Shown here: positions 41,459-54,700 of the stretch, in pieces | Layout: each line of letters begins with the position of its first letter | Numbering within the stretch: the first letter of the stretch is position 1 | Assembly (NCBI GenBank): GCA_003117195.1 | Contig: BDSI01000127.1 | Span: 287,673 to 351,672 of the forward strand | Length of the DNA stretch: 64,000 bases | Reading direction: 5' to 3' | Origin: Eudorina sp. 2006-703-Eu-15 | Taxonomy: Eukaryota > Chlorophyta > Chlorophyceae > Chlamydomonadales > Volvocaceae | Program-made: the position numbers and the translations under genes | The notes under the pieces: generated by a model | What the model was told of the DNA's origin: nothing | The model's database searches: none | What the model saw: the letters and a program-made list of their open reading frames with translations, nothing else

Positions 41459-44400
41459 ATGTGATATGTAGCCGGGTGCGTCAGGCGCTGGCTCAACTCA
41501 TGAAGAAACAGCTAAGCATTGCCGTACGAATGTCGTAGTTTGTGTGTGAGTAGTGTGAGGAATCGAATACCCAGGGTCGTAGAACCGATCGCAACTACCT
41601 GGGTTGTCGTCTTGAACAACATACATGTTAAATGTCAGCAAATGCAAGCTGTAGATAATAACGAACACTTCTCGGTGTCGTGGACTTGTAAGTAAATCTA
41701 ACAACGTAGCAAGTAATGATCTAAGTTAGCAACTCCAAGGTATTTCGTATATATACTTACTTATATTAAAATAAATTTATGGTCTGTTGATAAACACGCA
41801 TGGTTAACCATTTGTCGCGTCCACACAGGGCTCACTCGTCGTCGATAATTGGCAGGCCTGCTGCTGGCGGCAGGCTGCCGTACGGAGCGTTGCTCGCTTG
41901 GTGTGCGGAGGCATCGACGTCGCTCTGTTGCGTGCCTTTCTGCCAGCCAGCCATAGTACTATGAAGGGCAGGACCTTATAATAAGGACATATTTCAACTT
42001 CCCATGTAATAATACAGCAAACAACTACGTAATAACCAAGTTATTACAAGACGGAGATCGCGGGCGATGTTGACGATGCGACGGGCTAAAACTGTAAACA
42101 CGGAACGAATTAACCAAATACGAGACGCCAAACGCATCCAACCAACCAACGTGGCACCCAATACCCCGGCCGCCTTTTATTATTGGGAATGAATGAACCC
42201 GAACCCCTACGTACAACACATCAACATTTATGATCGAGCGGCTGTGTCGACCAGTGCACGCACGCGTGTGTATGTCGGTCGCGCATGTCGGTACATACCC
42301 CACATGCACGCAGCAGTTCCGCAAGTAAACGCGCCGCTATCTGCTGTGCGCCGTACGTATGGACCTCTTCGTTGCCGCTCGCTGCTTATTATTGCATGCT
42401 TCTTTGAAGTATGTACCTTGTTTCATTCCTTGCACGATGTAAGCAAGCATGGTCCATGCATCGGAGCGGAGCGTGCATTCCGTTCATCAGTCGTTCATGA
42501 CGAGGCTACCTACTAATGGTCGGAATTACGTGCCTCCGTGTATGTATACTGCAGCATTCCTGGTTTTGCTTGCTTGCTTGCTTCGGCGTGTGACCAAAGC
42601 AACAGCATGCATTCATGCAACAGCAACAGCAACGCGGCGGGGATTCGCAAGACGGTCCAATTCATCAATCAAATCAACCGGACATCATTATGCCATCCAA
42701 CTCCAAAAGTCTTTCTTTACATAGATACCTGCATAAGGTGCGTTCCAAGTAGAAAGCAAGGGTTACAGAACGACATTTTTGGCCGTACAGTCGCTAGCCG
42801 GCGTCCAATCAGTTATCGCTAGTGTATAATCGCATCAGACTGTTGCTATCGGTACCAAAATATCACGAAAACAGTAGGGGGAAAAGCATCATGCTACTTC
42901 CAGAATTTGTGATACGCGGAGCGAGCAGACGTATATGTGCGACGACAAAAATGACGAACGAGTCCGACGTTGAGCAAAAGTACTGCATGAGGCAAGATGC
43001 AGTTTTGGCAGATTACGCAGAATTAACCTACGGTAGAGAGAGTAAGGAGGGTAAGTTGTTGCAGTGCTTGTTGCGCACTACGCGGTTGACAGGCAATGGA
43101 AATTTAGTGCAACGTACTACTACTACCAGATGCTAATAAAAAACTGAAATATGTCACCATTAGCTCCTGCTACGAGATTTGCCATTGCCACTTCAATTAC
43201 GTGGCTGTGCGTGCTCTAAAGGAAAGGCCGAACGAGCAAAAACAAGATTTATGTACACGCCGGCGCCACACTGTGTAATTTAATTAAGATAAGAATACTA
43301 ACACCTGATGTCGGACTCAGCAAAGCTTTGGACAATCTCCGGCCCTACCACTGTTGTGCCGTTCAATGCATAGGAGCAAGCGATGACTGAAGTGACAGAC
43401 ATCCAACCAGCGCGCTGACAGACAGTGCCAACCAGCCCAGCCACGCAACGCACTCGCCGAAGTGCAGTGCCGTGCAGGTGCAAAGCATCCGCCTGCCCAG
43501 CCCATGCTAGCAGCAGCTGCTTGGGCGGCTTCCCTGTTTGATTTGAGTGAAGGAAAGCAACCCGTGGGCCCCGCCACACCCCGGCGCCCCCGCTCCCCCC
43601 GCCCAAACCCGCGACTGCCTCACCGGAGTGCTACTTGCTTCGCCAGGCCGCGCCAGCCCAACGGCAACCCGTTGAACGCCCACCTTCAATACGCAAACAC
43701 GGCCTGCGAGCGCGGCCAGTGAACGTTTAAAACGGCACCAGCAGCAACCAGCGCGCTGACAGACGCCGCCAACCAGCCTGGCCACGCAACGCACTCGCCG
43801 AAGTGCAGTGCCGTGCAGGTGCAAAGCATCCGCCTGCCTAGCAGCCCATGCTAGCAGCAGCTGCTCGGGCGGCTTCCCTGTTTGATTTGAGTGAAGGAAA
43901 GCAACCCGTGGGCCCCGCCACACCCCGGCACCCTTCACACCCCGTCACTCGCCCTCCCCATTCCTGAACCCACAACTGGCTCACCTGAATGCGGATTTGC
44001 CACACCGCGGCTCTCCAACGGGAAGAAATAGAACCGACGAATAGAAATAGAGCCGAAATAGAGCCGACGCCGCTGAAGCACGCAAGTGCTGCGCCTGCCT
44101 GCTTGCAGAGCTGTGACGCCACCTTTTTTGCTTAACAGGGGCACCAGAGATTGCTGGCTGTCACTTGTTTCCACACACATTTCCTGTCTCAACGCCAAGC
44201 CATTTCTCTTGGTCGTATAGGTTGTCCGGTAACAAGGATTGCTTGCATGTCTATGATGCAAAAACGTAACAGGCAAACACACTGCAGCTCATTTGCACCA
44301 GAGCTCTGGTTCCCACTACATATGTCTTTTGAGTGATTACAGAGCTCCACAGGTTACGTACTGCTACTCGTTCAAAACAAATATGCTTACGTTTACATGG

Positions 44401-47367
44401 CATACAGTCGGTGTAAGAACATGCGGATGTGCCCGTTGGTGTAACGCGAGGCTGAAAAGCGCACTTGATGCTAAGGGGCTCGAATTCCTGTTACACTCTT
44501 CCCCCCTTGGAGCGAACGTCCTCGGGCGACTCCAGGCCGATCTATGGCTCCGAATGGAGGGCCTTGATTTGTAAGGGCTGGTGCGTATCGCCTTCCCGGA
44601 GGATATCCACCTTCGGGTGGGGAAAGAGCGAGAATCAACGAAGTGTGCCTCGTGTGCGCCAGCAGTCCGTTGCTTTCGGGGTTCGACCCTGGGCCACTGT
44701 AGCATTTGGAACCTGAATTCAAAGCGCACCTGTCCGATAAGCAATATCCACTCCTGTCGGTGAACAGCGTTCCTTACTTCGAAAAATCGTGAAGAATGCG
44801 TGCATGGACCGTTCTAAGCAGCGATTCCCAGCCTAAGTACAGCTTGAGTACGCCTGAGAACACCTGAGAACGTTCTCGAGCACCAAAGGCATTTTTAGCA
44901 TACTTATACGTTCTCAACACCATACTCAAACCGCTTCTATTTTGGTAGGGTCAGTAACGGTCCATGTGTTGCAGCGATAACATGACGTTCGCCCGACGTT
45001 ATGGGTATATACGTAGGGGCTATAGCGGTGAATGGATAAGGAAAAGCGACCACCTCAGCGTATACTGCCGAACACTAGTCATGCATCGCACACTTAACAT
45101 GCGCATCAAATAATGTTTCAATCGTTTATTTCAGCACAACCAGTCAACCACCTTTGTATGTTAGGGAGCAATCAATAGAGTTGCATGCCGAACACATCAC
45201 ACACGATGGCGCTTGACTGTATCTTATACCGAAGCGGCATTACTTAATTATTACAAATATATTAAAATACAATCACAATTAATACAATTATTATCCTTAG
45301 GATTACACTTTATTACAATATTAATTTTGTTTTTATTGTTCGATTACCATTATTTTATTTTAAACCAGTTTAGCTTGCAGCTGCTCACCGTGGGCAAGCA
45401 CCATCGTGCTCTCAACCAGCAGGCTGCCAGCTGCTGGATGAGAGGGGCACGTCGCATCCTGTGTCGTGCGGATGCTGGCAGCACGCACCCTTCTTCACGC
45501 ACTAATAAACGCCCGTCCGACATACACGCCAAGAGCCCGGCGGCGTATTCGGCGTGTTGGAACTTCTCACCTACTACTGGAAGCTCTCACCTACTACAGG
45601 GTGAGTGGCTGGGTGTGTCAATATGGGCCCTCACAGCTAGCAGGCCTAGCTACATCGACACCGCTGGGCCTGGAAACCCTCACTTGGGAGAGGGCGATGT
45701 TGCAGCAGCGCGACCCTACCTGACACCACGCACCACCCTGTGCATGCACCGTGAAAACGCGCTGCACCACAATTTATTAGGCGACTCGATGCACTTCTGT
45801 GATGGCTTGCACGTCGGGGAAGTCTTGCCCTGGCTGGCCCTGCTTTATTTGCAACACAACGGAACCACCCTGGGCATCGTATCCAAACCCCTCGCCCCAA
45901 CATACATGCATCTCAACTGTCATTGCGCACGCCTCCGTTGTACTAGCCTTCTTTCGGGACGCGCGCATTCGCTCGTTGTTGTGCCATTTCCACCTCTAGC
46001 ATACCTTTCTTTGAGCGTTCGGTCATACCCCGCCCTTGACTTCAATTCCTTGACTTTCCTCCGACTTTGGCATGCTCACTCTCTATCACCTACGTGGCAT
46101 TCGCAAATAATTAGAGGCAATACATGTCAAATAAAATCTGTCGTCGCTTCTTGTATGCAGCCTATGCGCTTTGTTCTGAGTGACGGAAAATGCAAACGCA
46201 ACAACTACAACGTCGGTCGTCTTCACTGCGTGAGCTTGCGTACGAAAGGAAATACCATACGTAAATCGGCCATCCATTATTTCCAAAAAATCCAGATTTA
46301 CATCTTTGTGGAGGATTGTTAACCCACATTGTTAACCCTTACACCCAACAAAACATACACGCGCCAACGCCATTCGTTGCTTGATGGGGACATACACCGC
46401 AGTAGACGCCCTTGGACGCCCGGCATATGTTCAGTATGCGCGAGTAATAGCCGCAGTGTTGTAAATGTGCAAAAAAAGAAAAAAAACGAATAATTGGCAA
46501 CAACTGCTTGTGAAACCAGAAGTGCATCAGCCCTGCGATGATGAGCAGCCCCTGCGTGCTTGTAGACCAACTCCCAGGATGGATGATGTATGTATGTATC
46601 TTTGAGCTGCGAAACCTTAACATACGCGCGCGCTGCAAGTAATAAGCGACGCGCCTTTCAAATAAAATCCCTGCCAATCAAGTGTGAGTACGCAGCTGCT
46701 GCATTATTGCGCTTCCGCATGCATGCATTTAATCTGTCCCACATCAATAAATGCCTTGAGCGGCGGCTTGCTGATAGGCGCCAGCAGGTGTGACAGCCGG
46801 CGAACGAAAGGATCCAGCGGGTTCAATAAACTGCAGATAGGGAGGCGGAAACCCGCCAGTTATTACGAGGATGTAAATACGTAGGGCGATACAGGCACGC
46901 AGCAAAGTGATATTTAGCATTGAGCAGCAGGATGAGTGGGCGTCGTTCATGGCTGTTCAAGTATCACGAAATGGTAGTATGGCGGTTTAAATAACACTGA
47001 GTAAGCGTGTGGTGATACATGTTTTGTCACAGCCACTCGGATGCACTACTAGCATAACCGGCGGCAGCAGACAAGCATTTAATAAGGCTAATATAAGAAG
47101 ACGCAACGACAGATAAATGACGGCATGCATGCATGCGTCATCGTTTTCCGTGGCGCTGTGGTAGGTGCGGGAGCATGTTGATGCTCTTTGCTTGGTCGGG
47201 ACTCCTTTGGGTCATATATATCCGTTGCCCACGCACATACCGGCAATAATCATTTCAGGGCGTGCCGCTGTATACATCCAATTTTAATCTATCAGCGGCA
47301 GACCCACGCATTATCATTAAGTCCGGTACGTATCTCCCCCCCCCTCAATCCCGTGCTGTCTTGTTTG
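41459..47367. other. Intergenic region between genes C and B
   Basis: About 5.9 kb hold no gene that I can support; the promoter of gene B should lie at its left end. A frame of 369 codons on the plus strand (45213-46322) lacks an ATG and shows no family likeness. A minus-strand stretch near 46.75-46.85 kb reads GFPPPYLQFIEP and could be a small exon, but its phase does not fit gene C. A tandem duplication lies at 43.4-43.95 kb. Confidence 0.5.
43406..43940. repeat. Tandem duplication, about 190-bp units 341 bp apart
   Basis: The block starting ACCAGCGCGCTGACAGAC at 43406 recurs at 43747. It includes GCAGTGCCGTGCAGGTGC and TGTTTGATTTGAGTGAAGG and has few differences. It is GC-rich with no coding support. 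Confidence 0.85.
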
Positions 47368-48751
47368 TCACCCGCCCACGATGATGATCGACTCACAGCA
47401 GGTTACACCGACGTCCTGCAGATAGATAAAGCGGAATGAACGGAACGAAATGCGACATACACAGTCAAGTATTAGCGCGTCTGGATTGCAACTAAAGTTC
47501 TAGATAAATGCGTGAAACAACTGTGAACTAACTGGAATCGTGTAGATGATGTGCATGCCGCTGAACTTAGGATTTCGCTCCTGCCTCCAGGCAACGAACG
47601 CTGCTCCGCACAAGCAACGAACGTTGAACACTCATACTGCCGCCTAAATCATGGATTGCATACGTACATACCTCAAGGTGGATGCAGTTGTGTATACCCC
47701 AACCAAGAAATTGACAGTCCGCGAGTCGTTGGGGTGGGGGCGTGCCTTCACAGTTGACCTCGTCCTGCCATTCACACAACGAATAGGATCCAAGCAGAGT
47801 ACAGTTGGCACACTGATATTTTTAGGGCCTAAGGAGACCTCCAAAATAATTTTGGAATACATTTTCGGCTGGTAAAACATTTCAGTAAGGGCGTGCAAGA
47901 TAACATATGTTGGCGTGACCAGCAAGTGTTTAGTAAGTCACCGGCAACACTCTACTCACCATCAGGATGGGTCCTGACCCTCGACCCCATCGCCGCGGAC
48001 GGCCATCCGTGAAGCCCAGCTCGCGACAGACCACTAATGCCTCGGTAAATCCAAATCCATCGTTACTACAAGCGTACATTTGTGAATGTTTAGAATGTTC
48101 AGTAGAATCAAGGATAATTGCTGTAATTATATTTATATACTACTTTATAGTCATCAACCATCGTTCTTTGTCTTAAGTAGTAAATAGCCTCTCTGTTCCG
48201 TCCAGATCCAACAGGAAAAACGTCAGCTTGCAAATGCATCATGTGTGCTTACCAAACGGTCCCCCACACTGTCCCGTTGAAAATCTCCAGCCGACCCTCG
48301 TTCGGGCGTCCACCGCCCACCAGCCGGACTGTGTAGGGGGCTGGATCTGCGGTGTTTACACCATGTATTGTAAGGGGCTGTATGGGGCCCAAGCATTTGG
48401 ATGGCAGGCCTATTTTACTTCCATGCATCTCATAAGACACACCCTCACTCTGTTATCTACTGCGATGGTTCAACCAAGGTGGTAAACTCCAGAGCAGTTA
48501 TTGTTGTAAAAATATATGTTTGCCATGCAGTCCTGGTGTTGGCGCGCGCCTTCCTGCACCGCCCCGTTAACACGTGTGCGCTAGCTACTACCTCCATAGG
48601 TAGCCCCGCTAGCCCCGCCGAGCTGCAATGCAAGCCGCTTACTCACCCGGTTCTACAGTAGACGCCAAAGGTACCGACCGCTCGTCGTAATACAAAGGGG
48701 GCGGTACGCTGTCATAGAAGTAGTGATGGTCATCGTACGTTGACAGGAGTC
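47368..48751 (-). CDS. Gene C short Pro/Tyr linker and second SRCR domain
   Basis: Exon 48647-48751 (105 nt) encodes an acidic and Tyr-rich stretch with VPPPLYYDERS. The SRCR exons are then 94, 106, 93 and 19 nt: VRLVGGGRPNEGRLEIF, WGTV with a split Cys, VVCRELGFTDG, NCEGTPPPQRL...CQFLGWGIHNC, and the microexon DVGVTC. If the final donor is not used, the frame ends at TGA (47368) after nine more codons, which would make this the C-terminus. Confidence 0.83.
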
Positions 48752-51700
48752 CTGACATGGCACATGCAAGTCAGCAGGCAGGCAGGCAGGCAAGCAGGCA
48801 GGCAGGCACGCAGGCAGCCGGGCGCGCGGGCGGGGACACAGTGAATAAAGTCCATCTTTACGATCATCGGTCGTCAATACTGCCTATATATTTGTTTATA
48901 TTTGGTATATATTTGTTTAGTGATGAAATGGTAAGCGCGCCCATTGGGGGCAATGCATGCATGTCTCGCAAGTACAGTACATGGATTATAACAGGTACAC
49001 AAAGAGATGTTCCGCCTTTGAAAATGCATGTACGGAAATCCGAGGGCGTACGACAAGAAAAGTTCGCAATATGATTTCGCAGCAGAAGCTTGCTTGGAAG
49101 TACAAATATAAGTACGCACGCGTCCGATGCATGTATGCATATATGTGGTTAACGCCATGATGAACCTATCCTATGCACAACCATCGTGACTGATGATCTG
49201 CTGGCCTGCGCCACCAGTAGTTCACTACTTTTCGCGGATATGGCGATTACCCACCGCCCAAGACATACGGGTAGCTTGGAGGGCGTTGCGGCTGCTGCAC
49301 CGCCGGCGACCGTTGCGGCGGCCCAACAGGACCAGGAGAGTGTACCACATCTGGAGAGACAGAGCAGCGAGAAAGCTATCAGGAGTGGCAGATAGATTGC
49401 ACAAGGCACGCTAGGCACGCAGCATCGGAGCAGCCCTTATCAGGAGCATCCTTGGCGACACGTGTACGTAAGCAGTGGCTTATATTTATTATTGCAATTT
49501 TTACATGCCCTGATTCCAGTACACAAGCGTGCATTTACCTTGCGGCGTCTGGTGCTTCGTTGCTTAATGCGTGAAAATGATATATATAGTGGTTTCGTGT
49601 TCACGTTGTATCGCAGCACAACTCACGTGTGCAAAGAATCTGGAGGTTGATGATCCAGCTGTCCCAGATTGAATCGGCGTCAGGAGACATCCCGCCCGAG
49701 ATCCCTGTGATGTACGCCCCCTCCGGACAACTGAATGTGGTGATGGTCCCGCTTTGGGTTCCCATCCCAAGGAAACTGTCGATGGCCCAGTCCGCAGCAA
49801 AGGTCACAGATGTGAAGCCTACATGCATTCGGCCATTGCGGACGGGCAGGACATTCTCAGCATGCAAGGCGCCACATACAGGTTTATTTTGAAGTTTTGT
49901 ATATATGTGGTTGCTTGCGTCGTCTCCATCATCGATCACAAGACATGGTCATAACCCCAAACCACATATAGAACTCGCTCGCGCGCACGTCTACATGCGC
50001 ATTCATCATCACAACTGAATACGCGCGGCGCTGCGTGCTGCACGCAGGCAGCAGCAGCCAGCGTCGGGCTCTACCGGACTGGTGCACGGCTGAATGCATG
50101 CATTGAGACGTCCCTATTTTATTACCTAAACGGAAACGAGCGCCGCACGCACAGCCACGCACCGTTACGTAGTTGCTTGCATCGTCCCTTTGGCATACAT
50201 ACGAGATTCGCGTTGCTTCCATTATTATTACATCTTCTTGCTCGTGTGGCATGGATTGATTGATGATGAGTGCGTGGTTGCTGTTGCTTGTGCACATGTT
50301 GCTTGCTACATGCGATGAATGCGAAAATTTGTTTTAAGTTTTTTTCGGTAATTTCGTGCGTGCACAGGCATGCGCCTATACCGACGTTCTTACCGTTGGC
50401 GTTTTGTACCGTCTCGACGACCCCTGAATGGTCCATGCCAACAATCCCACTGCTGCCGTCGCTGCATGTCATTGTGATGGCATTCACCCAGCCGTAGGCG
50501 CTGGTTGCCTCCACGTCAAACTGAATTGCGACATGGTCTGGCTCGCAGATGTAAGATGTCGGGAAGTCGACCAGGCCGTACCGATCGTTGTTCCCCCACT
50601 GCGATGTCCCCCACGGCCGACTCCACACCTCTCCAACTGCATACGCACGAGGCAGCGACCAGCCATACATACGCATGGATCAAGGACCAATTAGAAACGA
50701 AGGGCAACAGGAAGTCATGACTGTCGTTGTGAAACGGTATATCCGTCGAAACTTTCATTCATGTATGGAGAACGAATCTTAACGTTCGTACATACGTACA
50801 GGTAGATGGACCAGGATGCTCCGAACTACGTACGTGCGTCCAACAGATATAATTTAATTACGGAGTTGTGTTTTCTTACCTCGCTCGTGTGTACGTACGG
50901 AAGTACGTCGCTACCATACTGCCTCAAATTCTTTGCGAGCGTAAATATTTCAGAGTTATAAATTTTAAATGTTTGCGAGGCACGCATGCTTCCAAAATGT
51001 TCGAGGAACTGTAAAGCGTTGCGAGGCACCCCGGCCGTATAACATGTTTTGCGAGGCTGCTGTGCTCCTCCAGGTAGGAGGACACAGTACCGTAGGTGGT
51101 GCAATCCCGGACCTGCTTGTCACAGGCAAGCACAGACTCGCAGCGTCAACCATCGACCCTGCATTCCCAACGGCATCGGGTCTAGGGGATGACAAACTAT
51201 CGTCAATGCGTCTGCGCGGATTAATTTATTTTTGTGAGTTCGCGAGGCTGCTCACGCATTTATCTATAATCTCTAATTATTTACCAGGTACCCCCGGCAA
51301 TTGTTTGAGCTTGGTGAGGTCGTAGATAATCGAATATAATTTTATTTGCAAATAGTTAGGCAGTACGGTAATTATTAGCGAGGCCCCGCTTATACATAAC
51401 ATCCATACTATCCACGAGCATGATTTTTAGTTTCGTTACCACGTGCATGGGTACCGCGTGCCGTACGTCGTACTTGGGTATGTAAAATACTCTCCATGGT
51501 CACTTCAACGACTAGGACCGAAATACCCACCATTGCGACAGGGAATGAGCAGAGTCGCGCCTCTCGCTAGGTCGGTGGCGTTCTGGTGGTCCACGAGATT
51601 GTTCAGCAACATTGTCTGCACGAGGGAGACATGGAAGCTCATAGCGACAGCTATGAGGGAGTCGCCGCTTAGGAATTCGTAGGCATAAGGGCTGCATTCG

Positions 51701-54700
51701 TCGTCATGAGTGAAGGGCGGCGCCGGAAGACCATCCTCCGACACTGGTGGCAGACCTGCAGATCAAGCGCGGCGGGCGGGTACGTACAATAATTGTGGAT
51801 ATCATCTGTCATCAGCTTCTGAAAAGAAGCCGGCGGCCTTGGGCGGGGGGAAAATGGACGAGTGCATGAGGAGGGAGTTTTTGTGAAGTCAGATAGAGGA
51901 GTTCGTTGTGCCCTGTGAAGGGGCGGTTGCAGTGTTGCTATCTTAAATAAAAAGATTATTTACGGGCAAAAAAGCCGGAAATTTTCTATTTTTCGGACCC
52001 CCAAGAAACCTGCGAGATTTCATTTATTTGACGCTGTGGAGAGCCGGAAATCTGCCCTGCCAACTATTTTCCAGACTACCAAAAAGGCCTGGAAATCTGC
52101 AGGCGCAGGGGAAAATCCTGCATCGTACACCTGTCTACCGCCAAAACACACTCGAATGCCGTGTCCCCAACTCCTGGTTACCCTCCCATATGCATCCGCG
52201 ACGCAAGGAAAGCGCGCTTCAGGCCTCCATGGACTTAGAATCCCTGTCGTCGCTGTGGTAACAGTGGCCCTGCTGTCGAAACACGCAGAAATATTTCCAC
52301 CCTGCCTCGGAGGTTTTTATTTCCTGGCACCTAGGAAGCCCCCCAAAATCTGCCCTGCCAAAGTTTTTTTGGCTACTGGCGACAGGCCGGAAACCTGCGG
52401 AATTCTATTTCCCCGTTTTGGAAGATAGCAACACTGGGCGGTTGTACAGCATTCGATATATATCAGTCATGTTGGCCTAGTGTGCGAAGCGACTCTGCTG
52501 GGTGGTTACCGTGAGCGAGGCTGTAGGTAGATACGTATGTATGAAAATCTTGAATGTGTATCATGTGTGTATGTGTAGCTTCGTTCGCGATATCCAGCTG
52601 GATGGCCCTCAGCAGCCGGCCTAGCTAATTATCGAGCGAAGACGCTTTTCACTGTTTGCAGGTACCTTATTGTGCAACGGACGATGTATAAAGTCGAACT
52701 CACCGGACATGTAGTAAGCTGGTGGAGCCGGTGGAGGGGGCAGGTGCTCCAGCGGAAATTGTGGGGGCACGACCGGTCCAGGCGCCCTAGGGACATCTGC
52801 ATGCATTCATCATGCGCCGAAGAACAAATGAAGGTCGTATGCACGCAAGTGGAGGACATGGCAAATAAAGAGGAAGAGTAGTTTTGCAAAATTGTTGCTG
52901 CAGACCGCCGTCGTCGTTATGCTTGTCGCACGAAGGTCGAAAGTAACGACCGAAGCTGGCGTGCTACGTATCTGGCAGGTTGCGTGTCCAATTGGAGCAT
53001 GTACGTATGCAAACTGCTGGATACCTGCATGCATGACCATGCATACATCGAACTACGTACCTTTTTAGCTGCAACTAATTAGCTAGGCCGGCTGGCCAGC
53101 AGGCACGGCGGCACACACGTATAGAGTAGCAATAGGGCTAACTGTGCATCGCCTGCATTATCCTAAACAAGCAACTCACTAAAGCAAGAAATGTATATAC
53201 ATCGATCACGCACGGGCATGCATGCAACCTACCCTCGCAGAGAAACTGCAGGCTTGCTATCCAGCTGTGTGACAACAAGTCGCCGTCTGGGGACAGGCCG
53301 CCCGATATCCCCGTGATGTACCAACCCTCGGGCAGGCAAAGGTACTGCGGGTCCCTGTCCCGCCGGATCCACTACTCCCGATGCCCAGAAATTCCTCGAT
53401 GGCCCAGTCAGCGACAAGAGACACCTCCGTAAACCCTACCGGCACAGACCACAATGGACGGTGCGTGTGGGTTTAAGGTTTTTGTAGGACAACAGACAGA
53501 TGTACAACTTGAAGAAACAGGCCGTCTATGTGTGGTAGGTCTATGTGACGTACATATCGATGTAATCGACGTGCAAAGTCCACGCATCTTCATACATGCT
53601 GCGTTAATATTGGGGGAACGAAATATGTATCCCGAAATGTATACCATTCCTTTTGCCGTACGTCGAGCAGGCCGTATCATTATTTACGGCAACGAACCCA
53701 AATAGTGTCCGTGGTTGTCACGCGCACGGAAACGAAGCCGGCGCCTGCTGGACGCACGCACCTTGGTATTTTCGTATGGACTGGGCATGCCCCTCATGGG
53801 GCGTACCAATGGCGCCGCTGCTGCCGTCGCTGCATTTCATGGTAACGGCGCTTATCCAACCGTAGGCGCTGGTGGCCTCGACGTCAAACTGAATTGCAAC
53901 GTGCCCTGCCTGGCGGGCACACGTAGACAGCTGGTGCGTCCACCAGTCCGTGCCAAGGGTTGAACTCCCAGGCCCACGTGCCCCACGGCCGACTCCACAA
54001 GGCCCAATCTGCATATGGACACGTTATTAATCATCTCGCTAGCTCGTTGTGACATCAATAAGTAAGTAATAACAGCACGGCAAACGTACACCATGTGCCG
54101 AAAAGGGGCCCTCACAACACTCTCATTAAGTTATAATCTCTGATGACATACAATATATAATTAACAGTAAATACACATAATAGATGTAGTATAATCATTT
54201 AGAGAGGAGTATATCGTTCCGGCTGGATTTTCTTCACAATCAACCGAGCTTGCCATCCGTTTATAGATTACAACGCGCCCCGACAACCAATAACGATCAA
54301 AAGCGTAGTCACGCATGTGCCCCGATCGAGCTGATTTACTCACCCCAGGTGCATGGGATAAGCAGGCTCGTTGTACCGCTCTCAAGTTCCGTATTGTTGC
54401 GGTGATCCAATAGCTGGTTCAGCAGCATCAGCTCCACAAGAGACACCTTGTACTCCGTGGCAAGCGTTTCCAGCGACTCGTTGTCACCGTCAAAAGTGTA
54501 CACCGCCGGCTCACAATCGAACTTGACCGGAGGTCCCGACGTTGACCAGGAGGACCCGTCCGGAGCTGGCGGGAGCGAGGGCCCGTCGTCGCCGACTGCG
54601 TGCGTGCGTGTATGTGCCGACCGCGTGGGTGGGCGTGGTTAGCAGGCAGGCCAGCAGGCGCGCGGGCTGGCGACTATCAATGGGCGTTACTAATATGTAC

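Noticed and set aside
45213..46322. 369-codon plus-strand frame in the gene C-B spacer
   Set aside because: It opens at TTG with the first ATG far inside, begins with AT-rich low-complexity sequence, and shows no domain or splice context. Best read as a chance frame.
46744..46950. C-terminal exon for gene C (GFPPPYLQFIEP)
   Set aside because: The available acceptor gives phase 0, while the preceding microexon ends in phase 1. It is kept only as a remark.
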